NCBI GenBank assembly: GCA_009840005.1
Contig: VXOR01000074.1
Span: 62,001-126,000, forward strand
Direction of reading: 5' to 3'
From: Gemmatimonadota bacterium
GTDB taxonomy: Bacteria; Latescibacterota; UBA2968; UBA8231
Length of the DNA: 64,000 bases
Below, one piece after another: positions 46,820-56,179 of the stretch; position 1 is the first letter of the stretch; each line of letters starts with the position of its first letter. Under the pieces are notes generated by a model. The model saw nothing but the letters and a program-made list of their open reading frames with translations, was not told the DNA's origin and made no database searches. Position numbers and translations under genes: made by a program.

Positions 46820-49276
46820 TCAGTACGCCACCTCGACGACGCGCAGCTCAATGGCGTCGCCTGAGTCTGCGTTTACGTCTATGCGCCAGAGATAGATGCC
46901 CGGAGGCACGGTGGCACCGCCCGCATCTTGACCATTCCACGTAAAGCGGCGGGTCGGCCCCTCTGCGACCGGCGTCAATTGAGCCACGGATCGGCCAACC
47001 AGGTCGCGCACCTCAACCATAGGCACCGCATCTTGGGCCTTGAAGACGACAAAGCTCAACTCCACCGCGTCGTTGACTCCATCGCCATTGGGCGTGAGTA
47101 CGCGGCTCGAAAGCTGTAAGTCGCCAATCAAGCGGTCGCTGTCGGCCAGTTCGGGCAAGAGCACCACGTTGGACCGACGCTCGGCCGGCTCGACGTCCTG
47201 CCACAGGCCGGGCGCGTCGCTCAGGCCCAGATCGGCATCTACGACTGCGGCGTTCCGCACTAACCGCGTGGTGAAGGCGACCTGCACGGAGTCCCCTTGG
47301 ACCACCTGCGGCAAGTCGATCAGCAACGAATCCGCGGCAATGTCCATAGCCGTCGGCGCAACCACCTGACCTGCGACTGTCACCTCGACTTCATCGGCCC
47401 GCACCAAGTCGGGCACAACCAAGCGCAGGCGGTCAAAACCCTTGTTATCCGCGGTCACGGACGGCCACAGCATATAGGTGAAACGGGTAGCCTCGTTGGG
47501 CTTGGCTTGGCGCGGCAGAATCGACCCGTGCGCCTCGTTGACTAGCGCATCAACGAATTCCAACTCGACCGAGCGCACCGTGGGAGCCACCGCTGGGTCT
47601 TCCGTGCTCATAACTAACTCTAACTGCACGAATTTGCGCGGCGAGTCCGACTTAAAAGGCTCGCCCGACAGCTTGTACACGTTGCTCCACTCGCTCCAAT
47701 CCTCCCCGACGACGACCGAGGTATCCACTCGGCCCCGCAGCACCTTGGGCGAGCTTTTCCACTTCTCCTCGGTTACTACCTCGCCGATCTTGTTGTGAAA
47801 GGTGTACACCTCGCCCATCTCGTTGCCCGAGCGGGAGCGCAGTTCGATCTGAGTATTGGGCGGTAGATCGGCGTCGTAGTGGATGGCCTTAATCACCTTG
47901 GGCTGCCCATCGCCCGCGAGCGCGCTCAGGTCCAAAAAGTTCGATTGGATCACGACCTCGGCCGGGTAGCCTGGAGAGAACATCTGTAGTTCCATGGGAT
48001 GGGCACGCCAGCCCAAGTCGTGTAGAGCCAGCCAGAAGATGTGCCGCACCTTGCGCGGATTGAACAAATACCGGTAGTGCCGCTTGTACCGCTCGCGATT
48101 GTTCGTCCACTCTGGTTCAAAAATCCACGTGTCAAAGTCAATGTCGCCGGTCAGGGTCTTGGTGCCATCGGAAGAGAAAAAGGTGTACCCCGTGCCGGCG
48201 TTGTTAGTGCCCAAGCGGAAGTCGGCCAGACGCTCGCCTGCCTTTTGCCAATAGACAAACGCGTCGTCCACCCAGTAGGTCGCCCCCAGATCCACCTGCC
48301 ACCACAAACCCCCTTCAAGGGCCGTGCCGCGCGACTCGGTAAACTGCTGATGCACCTCAATGACCCCGTACGTATTGAGGTCGCCGTCGAGCCAATAGAA
48401 GGGATCGGTCGCCCGCGAGCCATTGACGTACGTGCCGCCCTTTTCCTCGACCCCAAGGCTGATGTTGTCGCCAACGGCAATGACTTCGATTTCAGCGAGC
48501 GCGCCGTCGAGCTGGTGCTCATCGACGAGGAAGCGGATGAACTGGATCATCTGCCACCTAGCGTTAGCAGCTACTCGCGAATCCGCTTGGCCGGTAGCCA
48601 CTACCTTGTTGCGGCCTCCCGTGGTGGCGGTATTGGCATCGCCGGTAAACTCCGGAGCGGTAAAGTCTGTGCTACCACCGGCACCGCTTAGTTGTTCCAC
48701 CGCACGGGTGGTATCCTCCACGGCCGGCTTGAACCCAAAGCTGACATACGTATCCAAGTTGGGTTTAGTTGTGCGATAGACCGGCGCGAAACGATATACA
48801 TCCTCTAAAGCCGCCACGTGGGCACCTGTAGAGGCGAAAACGCTGAACTGGCGGAAGGGTTTGGCCCCCTCTTCATCGGGAAAGTGGATGCGGATCTCTT
48901 TGGCCAGTACCGCGCGGCCCAAGTCGATTTGCACGATCCACTTGTCGAGCGGATCGCTGCCGGCTGGCTGCCAAAAGGTGGCGGCATCCCCGTCGATGAT
49001 TTGAGGAGCGTCGTTCGGGTTACTCAGTGCAGACCAAATGCCACCGGCCACATCCCCACGCTCATTGGTCGGGTGGACGAAGAGATGGGCATCTAGCGCG
49101 GCGTTGATGTCCTTGCGGAATTTGAGCAGCCCCAAGTGCCCCTCTGGAGTGAAGATGTTTAACTGCGGCTTGAGCGACCAGTTGGCCTCCCAAGCCTCTT
49201 GGCTGTCAAAGGTGAGAAACTCGGCGTGCGCGTAGCAGGCGAGTATCATCACTAAGGCGATGGCGCGATTGGACAT
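46820..49276 (-). CDS. Large secreted surface protein, third discoidin-like paralogue
   Basis: The 818-residue protein has a signal peptide (ALVMILACYAHA) and the plan of the two paralogues to the left: IIDGDAATFWQP and IDLGRAVLAKEIRIHFPDEEG in the first module, WLDGDLNTYGVIEV and WWQVDLGATYWVDDAFVYW in the second, and the C-terminal domain LTPNGDGVNDAVELSF to the end VVEVAY. Identity to its neighbours is moderate. It has an insertion rich in Gly, Thr and Ala (about residues 195-235) that they lack. Confidence 0.75.
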   Translation of the reverse strand: MSNRAIALVMILACYAHAEFLTFDSQEAWEANWSLKPQLNIFTPEGHLGLLKFRKDINAALDAHLFVHPTNERGDVAGGIWSALSNPNDAPQIIDGDAATFWQPAGSDPLDKWIVQIDLGRAVLAKEIRIHFPDEEGAKPFRQFSVFASTGAHVAALEDVYRFAPVYRTTKPNLDTYVSFGFKPAVEDTTRAVEQLSGAGGSTDFTAPEFTGDANTATTGGRNKVVATGQADSRVAANARWQMIQFIRFLVDEHQLDGALAEIEVIAVGDNISLGVEEKGGTYVNGSRATDPFYWLDGDLNTYGVIEVHQQFTESRGTALEGGLWWQVDLGATYWVDDAFVYWQKAGERLADFRLGTNNAGTGYTFFSSDGTKTLTGDIDFDTWIFEPEWTNNRERYKRHYRYLFNPRKVRHIFWLALHDLGWRAHPMELQMFSPGYPAEVVIQSNFLDLSALAGDGQPKVIKAIHYDADLPPNTQIELRSRSGNEMGEVYTFHNKIGEVVTEEKWKSSPKVLRGRVDTSVVVGEDWSEWSNVYKLSGEPFKSDSPRKFVQLELVMSTEDPAVAPTVRSVELEFVDALVNEAHGSILPRQAKPNEATRFTYMLWPSVTADNKGFDRLRLVVPDLVRADEVEVTVAGQVVAPTAMDIAADSLLIDLPQVVQGDSVQVAFTTRLVRNAAVVDADLGLSDAPGLWQDVEPAERRSNVVLLPELADSDRLIGDLQLSSRVLTPNGDGVNDAVELSFVVFKAQDAVPMVEVRDLVGRSVAQLTPVAEGPTRRFTWNGQDAGGATVPPGIYLWRIDVNADSGDAIELRVVEVAY

Positions 49277-49287
49277 GAGTGATTTCC

Positions 49288-51333
49288 TCAGTAAGCGATG
49301 TTAATGGGCCGCAATTGTAGGGCGCTCTTGTCTTCGGCTTCGATGCCGATGCCCAAAAGGTAAAGGCCCGGAACGAGCGTCTCACCGCGCTGGTCGCGAC
49401 CATCCCAGTGCAATTGCTGAGGCCCGGACCCCTGCTGGCCGCGCTGGACTTGCGCCACCTGACGACCGTCCAGCGAAAACACTTGCAACTGTACCGGCAC
49501 CGATTGCGGCAACGCGAAGAGCGAGTAGGAAATGACCAACTCGTCGTTGACCCCATCGCCGTTGGGGGTGATCACGCCGCTGGAAAACTGCACATCTTGC
49601 ACTAATTGCGGATTGGCTGCGCTCGCAGCCAAGACTCGCAGGCTATTGGTACCGATCGCATTGCTGACGTCCCCACCCTCCACTGGCTGCGGCAGATCGG
49701 CACTGTCGGTGTTGAAAACCTCGCCCTCAAAAGTTCGCGCAAAGTCGAAGACTTCGGCGGCAAAGGTCACCCGCAAATCCGGATTGTGGGCACTGCTTAT
49801 GCGCTGCGGCAACTGCACGACAAAGCCGTCGTCCTCAACCGCGACTCCAGCCGGGTCGGTTGTAACCCCATCCATTTCCAGTGATTTGAACTCGTTTTGT
49901 GCGCTGCCCGTGCTAATCCGCAGGGCGTCAAAACCCACCTCACCGGCCGCGAATTCCGCCTTGATGTCGTAGGTGAAGTCCGTCCTTTCGCCCAAGGCCA
50001 CCTCGGCCACGCCGCGCGCTGGATTGGGCTGGCCGAGTTCGGCCACCTCAGCTACGACGCGGCTGGCCAAGATCGGCGAAGTCTCAATCCACAGGGAATC
50101 GAGGCGCACGAATTCGTCGAACCGCTCGCTGTGCAGCACCACCTTAATTTGCAGATGGGACCCCCGATTGAGGTTGAGAGGCCGGTCGGACTCAGTCGTC
50201 GGAAAAGACCAGAACGTCCAGTTTTGTTGGTCGTACTCAATGCCGGCGCGGAGCCCCGGCTTGGGCCGAGTGGAAAGGGTCAGAGTGCCGCCCAGCCCGT
50301 CGGCATTAGTAACGGCCGCGCTCTGGTTTTTCAGCACGCCCTGATAGCGTTGTTGCTCGACGACGACGCGCGTTCCCATATCCGTGAACTCGTAGTACAC
50401 GTCTGGATTCGAGTCGATTCCGGTGCGCGCTTCAACCTCGATCTGCACGTTGGCGTCCGGGGCTTCCTCGGCCACGCCGTTGACTAGGCGCATGGGCGTG
50501 GCCTTCCAGAACAGCCGCCCGAAGTTGACGACTGTGCCAAGATCGAAAATAGTCGTCTTGTACGTGGCCCGCTTGGGGATTCCCTCTCCCCAGAGGAAGA
50601 ACTCAGCCACCGTCCCCTTGCGCGCCGTGCCCGAATGCCCAGACGACTGATTCGTCGCCTCATCGAGGATTGAATTCTTGCGCTTGTAGCGCACGTAGCG
50701 CACGTATTGTAAGGGAAAATCTGCGGCTATCTTGGGGACCACATTCTCGCGCGCCTCGACGATGACTTCCCCGATGGGGTTGGACGTGTTCAGCACGTCG
50801 TTGTTGGTGTCTGGGGCGATCGACACCTCAAAGGCCGGGATGGCGTCTTCTTCTAGCGGGGTTCCGTCCGAGCGGAAAAATCCCTTGTCCGGCGTGCTCA
50901 TAGCAAAGCGGAACAACGGCACCGGCACGCCCAAATCAATGGTGTAGTACTCGCTGTTAATGCTGTTGCTGGTCACCGGATTGTACGTCTTGCCGCTGCC
51001 GTCGATGAGGTTGAGCGCGTTGTCAACCGTCGATGAGGTGCCGCAGCAACCCTTCCAGGCTCGGGGCCGCTCGCCATCGACAAAACCTAGCTCGTCCGGA
51101 GCCTTTTTCGGCGACCAATTTTCGAGCAGGAGAAAGACTGTCGTATCCGAACTCACCAGCACTGGCTGGATCGAGTTATTCGGTCCGGTAAAGTCAATCA
51201 TTACCTGGGCCGAGTCGCTATCGGCCCAGTGAAGGCCGCTGCCGCCGATCTGCCACAAAGAAATGTCCGCCGCCGCGCCCGTAGCTGATGCTGCGGCGAG
51301 GAACCAAAGCCACAAATTCGATAGACGTTTCAT
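49288..51333 (-). CDS. Secreted surface protein with FlgD-type C-terminal domain ending in AY
   Basis: The 681-residue protein has a signal peptide (LWLWFLAAASATGAAA), an N-terminal region with a cysteine pair (WKGCCG) that resembles a discoidin-like module, a beta-rich middle, and the C-terminal domain ITPNGDGVNDELVISYSLF to the end INIAY. It resembles the surface protein at 61919-63886 in plan more than the discoidin trio. ATTTT and TATACT-like stretches precede it, but I cannot fix a promoter. Confidence 0.7.
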   Translation of the reverse strand: MKRLSNLWLWFLAAASATGAAADISLWQIGGSGLHWADSDSAQVMIDFTGPNNSIQPVLVSSDTTVFLLLENWSPKKAPDELGFVDGERPRAWKGCCGTSSTVDNALNLIDGSGKTYNPVTSNSINSEYYTIDLGVPVPLFRFAMSTPDKGFFRSDGTPLEEDAIPAFEVSIAPDTNNDVLNTSNPIGEVIVEARENVVPKIAADFPLQYVRYVRYKRKNSILDEATNQSSGHSGTARKGTVAEFFLWGEGIPKRATYKTTIFDLGTVVNFGRLFWKATPMRLVNGVAEEAPDANVQIEVEARTGIDSNPDVYYEFTDMGTRVVVEQQRYQGVLKNQSAAVTNADGLGGTLTLSTRPKPGLRAGIEYDQQNWTFWSFPTTESDRPLNLNRGSHLQIKVVLHSERFDEFVRLDSLWIETSPILASRVVAEVAELGQPNPARGVAEVALGERTDFTYDIKAEFAAGEVGFDALRISTGSAQNEFKSLEMDGVTTDPAGVAVEDDGFVVQLPQRISSAHNPDLRVTFAAEVFDFARTFEGEVFNTDSADLPQPVEGGDVSNAIGTNSLRVLAASAANPQLVQDVQFSSGVITPNGDGVNDELVISYSLFALPQSVPVQLQVFSLDGRQVAQVQRGQQGSGPQQLHWDGRDQRGETLVPGLYLLGIGIEAEDKSALQLRPINIAY

Positions 51334-51400
51334 GGTTTTACCCCCGATATACTAGATAGATATAGTATAAAAAATTTACGAAAGCGGCGCTGTTTTCTTT

Positions 51401-53143
51401 TTATGAAGGCTTGGCCAGCGCGTACTTTTCGAGCGCGTCGGCGTTGATGCCCCAGGCATCGTGCCATTTGTCGCGCAACTGCAAGTTGAGGGTGCGCAAT
51501 TCGCGCTGCTGTTTTTCTTGGCGGGCCAAATAGTGGGCCTTTTGTTGGCTCAGTTCGTATTCTTGCACTCGCTTAGGCTGACGCTGCAAGACCTTGAAGA
51601 TTGAAAAGGCCCGTTCCAAAGGCTGAGGATCGCGCAGAGAAGTCGGCAAGGGCTCGACTAGTTCAATCGGACCTTGTAATTCCATTTCGGGCGCGGATAA
51701 GGCCGCGTCCATCAGCTCCTTGTAAACGATCTTTTCAAATGCGCGCAGCGCGTAGAGGCCACCGTTTTCATCCGCATCGCGGCGGATGCTGTGCTTGGTT
51801 GCCAGCGCGGCCATATCGGCCCCGTTGCGAATTTGTTCCAGCAGCTCTTGGGCGAGCGACTCATCGGCAACCATGATTTCTTGGACGATGATTTCCTCTG
51901 GTGCCCAGTACATTTCTGGATGCGCCTCGTAGTGGGCACGCGCTTCCTCTTCGCTCACCTCTAAGGCGTCTTCGAGCAACTCTTCCCACAGCCCTTGCAG
52001 CAGCAACCGCTCCTTTTCGGCTGTCACCTTCTCCTGCACCTCGGGTCGCTCGGCGTATCCTCCGCGCTCGGCCGCCAAGCCCAACAGTAGGTCTGGTGCT
52101 CCACGGCGGCGAATCCGGTCGTCGAGCAAGGCACTGTCGATTTGGGCGCGGCCCAGCCGCGTATTGTGCAGCAAGTTGCTGCCCTGCTGCACGGTGATGA
52201 CGCCGCCTTCATACTCGTAGAGCGGGGCGGCCCACTCCTCGGGCGCAAGCTGCGGCGCACCAGGCTGTTGGTTCCAAGCCGCGACAAAGCGCCGCACCTG
52301 TTCTCCCACCGGGCGCAAGCCGCTCTCGACGACTAGCTTATCGATGTGATCGCTGCGCAAGTTCTCGATTTTTTCTAAAAAAGTCGCCCGCTGGATCACC
52401 GTGCGATACTTCTCAAAAGGCACCAATTTCTTATCTACTACCTTGGCGATTTCCCAGCCTTGGGGTGTACGGAAGGGCTGGCTTACCTCGCCTACGTCCA
52501 ACGAGAACACGCGCTCGTACACTCGGTCTGAGACCCGGTCGAAGGCATAGTACGAATCAAACGAGCCCCCATCGGCCGCAGTCTCCTCGTCCAGCGAGTG
52601 CTTGCGCGCCATGTCCTCAAAAGTAGCCCGGCCGGATTCGATCTCCGCGTAGATGGAATCGGCGCGAGCGCGACTGTCGAGCAGGATGTGCGCCCCACGC
52701 ACGGCGTGGCGGGCTGGATGCGCGGCAAAATTGGCTCGCAATTCGTCTTCGGAAATCTCGATTTGCAGACCAACTTGCTCGCGCAGATAGGCTTCGATCA
52801 TGGCCTTGTGCTGGGCGAGTTCCACCGCCTTGATCCATTCGGGGTTTTTGTCCAGTCCTCGTGCGTACGCCTCGCGCACCATGAGCTTGATGTCGATCAA
52901 ACTCGTCAGGTGCTCGCGATGCTTTTCCACGCCTTGTGCCAAAGAGCGATGCTGCGGTTGGATCCGGGCTTCGTAGCGGCGGAATTCGCGTTCGTCAATT
53001 AGGTCGTCGCCGATTTGGGCCAAGGCGGTACCAGTCACCACTAAACCACCACCCTCGGAGACCGGGACCGCCGGCTCTTGGGCACAACAAAAAAGGAATG
53101 TGCAGACGGCAAGCCCTACCCATTTTCTCGCGTTATTGGTCAT
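51401..53143 (-). CDS. Lipoprotein with parvulin-type peptidyl-prolyl isomerase domains (SurA/PpiC-like)
   Basis: The 580-residue protein has a lipoprotein signal (FLFCC), a SurA-like N-terminal helical part, and two parvulin-type regions: VRGAHILLDSRARADSIYAEI with GGSFDSYYAFDRV and EVSQPFRTPQGWEIAKV in the first, and VQEIMVADESLAQELLEQI with ADENGGLYALRAFE in the second. The family helps fold outer-membrane and exported proteins. Its place among many exported proteins fits a folding role. It overlaps the TPR gene by 11 bp. Confidence 0.85.
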   Translation of the reverse strand: MTNNARKWVGLAVCTFLFCCAQEPAVPVSEGGGLVVTGTALAQIGDDLIDEREFRRYEARIQPQHRSLAQGVEKHREHLTSLIDIKLMVREAYARGLDKNPEWIKAVELAQHKAMIEAYLREQVGLQIEISEDELRANFAAHPARHAVRGAHILLDSRARADSIYAEIESGRATFEDMARKHSLDEETAADGGSFDSYYAFDRVSDRVYERVFSLDVGEVSQPFRTPQGWEIAKVVDKKLVPFEKYRTVIQRATFLEKIENLRSDHIDKLVVESGLRPVGEQVRRFVAAWNQQPGAPQLAPEEWAAPLYEYEGGVITVQQGSNLLHNTRLGRAQIDSALLDDRIRRRGAPDLLLGLAAERGGYAERPEVQEKVTAEKERLLLQGLWEELLEDALEVSEEEARAHYEAHPEMYWAPEEIIVQEIMVADESLAQELLEQIRNGADMAALATKHSIRRDADENGGLYALRAFEKIVYKELMDAALSAPEMELQGPIELVEPLPTSLRDPQPLERAFSIFKVLQRQPKRVQEYELSQQKAHYLARQEKQQRELRTLNLQLRDKWHDAWGINADALEKYALAKPS

Positions 53144-54545
53144 CTTTTTGCTTTCTAAGCAAGGCGTCGGCCATGCGTTTGTGTTCTTCGCTTTTGGCTA
53201 TCTGCCCCAGCCGCTTGTAGGCTTCGGCCAAGGCTTGGTGAGCACCGAGCCAGTTTTCGTCGAGCGCGAGCGCACGGTTGAGCATGGCAATGGCCTCATC
53301 CGTGCGCTGCTGATTCAAATAGACCTGTCCGAGGGCCGCAAAGGCGGCCATGTGCTCGGGGTCTTGTTCGATGATCTGCTGATAGGCCGCTGCCGCTTGA
53401 TCGAAATGCCCGGTGCGCAAGTAAATGTTGCCCATGTTGTTCAGCGCCTGCACATGGCCGGGATTGATCCGCACGGCTTGGGCGTAGTGCGGCAGAGCCA
53501 CGCCGGTAAACCCCAAGCGGTTGTACATAAAACCTAAACTGTAATGGGCGTCGGCGTCGTCTGGATCGCTGCGCAGCCGCTCGCGATAGCGCTGGATATC
53601 CCCCTCGACCTGCTTGACCTTCTCATAGGCGGCAAAGGATTTTTCGCCGGCTGTCTCGCGGCCCTGCCGCAAGTGGATCTGGCCCAGCAGACGGAAGGAC
53701 TCGGCCAGCCCGGGTTCTATTAGAATGGCTCGGCGGAAGCGCTCGGCCGCAGCCGCAAGATCGTTTTGGCCCATCTGAATTCTCCCTAATTGCAGATGGG
53801 CCTCTGCGTATGTGGTGTCGGCTGCCAGCGTGCGCTCAAAGTACTCGACGGCCCCCTCTGCGTCGCCCTCTTGGAGCTTGATCTCCCCCATCGCGTAGAG
53901 CGCACGCGCGTTTTTTGGCGCTGCCACCAAGACCTGTTGCAGGGCCTCGCTAGCGTCTGCATAGCGGCCCAAGCTGGAGTACACCAACCCGAGGTTGAAG
54001 CGGGTGTGGAGGTGTTCGGGCCGCAGCGCCAAGGCGCGCTCGTATTCGTGCGCGGCGTCGCCCAACCGCCCCTGCTTGCTGTACACCGCCGCTTTGTTGC
54101 GCCGCGCTGGCGCGTACGTCGAGTCCAAGGCCAAGGCCGAGGCAAACGCGGCGTGAGCTTCGTCGTAGCGGCTCAGCTTCAGATGCACATTGCCCAAGGC
54201 GACGAGCCATTCAGGTTGATCGGATTCGAGGGCCACGGCCATTTCGTAGAATTGGACCGCTTCTTCGGGCTGGCCCAAGGCCAAGTGGATCCGGCCCAAC
54301 GTAGCCAGCACCTCGCCCGACTGCGGATGGCGCTTCCGCGCTTCCCCGTACACCTCAAGGGCGTCCGCGTAGCGCTTCTGCCGCAACAGAGCGCGCCCGA
54401 TCAACAGTGGATCCTCAACCGGCTTCGACCTGAGCTCAGCCGAAGGAGGCGGCTGCACTACAGGCTGAACGGGCGGAACTTCCGGCTCGGTTTCGCAGCC
54501 AGCTACCAGTGCGATGCCCAGTGCGAATGAAACCCATTTAATCAC
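53133..54545 (-). CDS. TPR-repeat lipoprotein
   Basis: The 470-residue protein has a lipoprotein signal with lipobox VAGC (Cys17), a Pro-rich linker and about ten TPR units to the end (for example NMGNIYLRTGHFDQAAAAYQQII). It should act as a protein-binding scaffold at the envelope. The dispersed palindrome at 54421-54446 lies in the linker. It overlaps the ASPIC gene by 4 bp and the PPIase gene by 11 bp. Confidence 0.85.
   Translation of the reverse strand: MIKWVSFALGIALVAGCETEPEVPPVQPVVQPPPSAELRSKPVEDPLLIGRALLRQKRYADALEVYGEARKRHPQSGEVLATLGRIHLALGQPEEAVQFYEMAVALESDQPEWLVALGNVHLKLSRYDEAHAAFASALALDSTYAPARRNKAAVYSKQGRLGDAAHEYERALALRPEHLHTRFNLGLVYSSLGRYADASEALQQVLVAAPKNARALYAMGEIKLQEGDAEGAVEYFERTLAADTTYAEAHLQLGRIQMGQNDLAAAAERFRRAILIEPGLAESFRLLGQIHLRQGRETAGEKSFAAYEKVKQVEGDIQRYRERLRSDPDDADAHYSLGFMYNRLGFTGVALPHYAQAVRINPGHVQALNNMGNIYLRTGHFDQAAAAYQQIIEQDPEHMAAFAALGQVYLNQQRTDEAIAMLNRALALDENWLGAHQALAEAYKRLGQIAKSEEHKRMADALLRKQKDDQ
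54421..54446 (-). repeat. 26-bp palindromic dispersed repeat, copy B
   Basis: Same 26 bp as copy A but on the minus strand as written. It encodes SAELRSK in the Pro-rich linker of the TPR lipoprotein, in a frame different from copy A. Confidence 0.8.
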
Positions 54546-56179
54546 CGACTAGTATCCTCCTCTATGGCCACGTATTGCCGCCCGGGCAGGGCCTCTACGA
54601 CTTGGACGGCACCGGATGGCCAACGAATTTCAACTCGCTCGGCGACCTCGGCGTTCCCAAGGCCAAAGAGCACGCGGGGGTCGTTCGACGACAGATAGCT
54701 CGCATTGCGGCGAACCTCGCGCACGAGGGTGCGGCCACCAGTCGTCAGCGCGATCCGCGCCCCAATGGCATCGCGATTGCTCGCCGCACCCCGCAGCCTA
54801 AGCCCCAACCATTCACCGCCATCTGCGTCGTTGCGCAACAGAGCTGGCCGCTCGTTGGAGTTATTCACCGCAATATCCAAGTCGCCGTCGCTGTCAATGT
54901 CGCCAAACGCAGCCCCGCGACTGACCTGTACCAGCGCGAGGCCCGGGCCGCGGTCGCTGCTATCAACAAAGATGCCCTCGCCGATATTTTCGAGTAGCTG
55001 ATTGCGCTGCGCGTACGCCGCCGCTCGATCGACCTTTTCCACGTTGTCGTACACGTGGCCATTGGCGACAAACAGATCGAGATCGCCATCGCTGTCGCAG
55101 TCGAAAAACCCCGTACCAAACCCGAGAAAGGCCATGCTGGCGCGGGTGATCCCCGACGCCACGGTCGCGTCGGCAAAGAACCCTCCACCCAAGTTGCTGT
55201 ACAGGGTATTGCTCTCCCACTGGAAGTTGGTCACGAACAAATCCAAGTCGCCGTCGCCGTCTGCATCGGCCATATCAACGCCCATTCCAGCCTCAGCAAC
55301 CCCTTCGCCGTTGAGGCTGGTGCCGCTGGCAAGACCCCGATTGACAAAGCGCGTGCCGTCATTGCGGTACAGCATGTTGGGCACAAGGTCGTTGGCTAAG
55401 TACAGATCGGGATCGCCGTCTTGATCGTAGTCGCCAAAGACGACCCCCAACTCCTTGCCAGCCACGCTGGCGAGGCCAAAGGCCGCCGTGCGGTCGACAA
55501 AGGTCCAACCGCCCACGCGGCCCTCGTTGATATAGAGGCGATCAACTTGGCCGTCGAATTTGCGCGGGTCGCAGTAGAGCCTCTCCTCGCTGTTGCCGAT
55601 CCGGCACACGAGCGGATCTTCAGTCGGGTAGTCGAGGTAGTTGCCAACGAATAGGTCCAAATCTCCGTCGAGATCCACATCGGCAAAGGCCGCGCTCGTC
55701 CCCCATCCAGGGCAACCCACGTCGGCTGTAGCTGTAACGTCGGCAAAGCGACCCTCTCCGCGATTGTGGAAGAGCACGTTGGGCCCAAAATTGGTAACGT
55801 AGAGGTCGGCCCAGCCGTCGTTGTCGTAGTCGCCCACGGCCGCCCCCATGCCGTAGCCTCGGTCACCGACGCCAGCCCGCACCGTCTGCTCTGAGAAATG
55901 GCCCGCACCTTCGTTGCGAAAAAGCGCGTTGACCGCTTCAGGCTCGTTTGATAGCTGAGGCAACCGCCCGGCGTTGACCAAGTAGAGGTCGAGCGCACCA
56001 TCGCCGTCGAAATCCAAAAATGCGGCCCCGGAGCCATAGGTCTCGGGCAAATAGCGTGCGCCGGTCGCGCCGCTGCGGTGGATGAAATCGACCCCAGCCG
56101 ATTGCGCGATATCGACAAAACGCGATTCCGCCGCAGCACTGCAACAAAGCATCAGAGCCATTCCGTAATGCGCCTTCAC
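54542..56179 (-). CDS. ASPIC/UnbV FG-GAP protein (CRTAC1-like)
   Basis: The 545-residue protein has a signal peptide (GMALMLCCSAAA), seven or so FG-GAP/VCBS repeats of the form DYDNDGWADLYVTN and DSDGDLDLFVANGH, and a C-terminal ASPIC/UnbV domain with AIGARIALTTGGRTLVREV and FGLGNAEVAERVEIRWPSG. It likely folds as a calcium-bound propeller outside the cytoplasm. It overlaps its paralogue by 4 bp and the TPR gene by 4 bp. Confidence 0.9.
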   Translation of the reverse strand: MKAHYGMALMLCCSAAAESRFVDIAQSAGVDFIHRSGATGARYLPETYGSGAAFLDFDGDGALDLYLVNAGRLPQLSNEPEAVNALFRNEGAGHFSEQTVRAGVGDRGYGMGAAVGDYDNDGWADLYVTNFGPNVLFHNRGEGRFADVTATADVGCPGWGTSAAFADVDLDGDLDLFVGNYLDYPTEDPLVCRIGNSEERLYCDPRKFDGQVDRLYINEGRVGGWTFVDRTAAFGLASVAGKELGVVFGDYDQDGDPDLYLANDLVPNMLYRNDGTRFVNRGLASGTSLNGEGVAEAGMGVDMADADGDGDLDLFVTNFQWESNTLYSNLGGGFFADATVASGITRASMAFLGFGTGFFDCDSDGDLDLFVANGHVYDNVEKVDRAAAYAQRNQLLENIGEGIFVDSSDRGPGLALVQVSRGAAFGDIDSDGDLDIAVNNSNERPALLRNDADGGEWLGLRLRGAASNRDAIGARIALTTGGRTLVREVRRNASYLSSNDPRVLFGLGNAEVAERVEIRWPSGAVQVVEALPGRQYVAIEEDTSR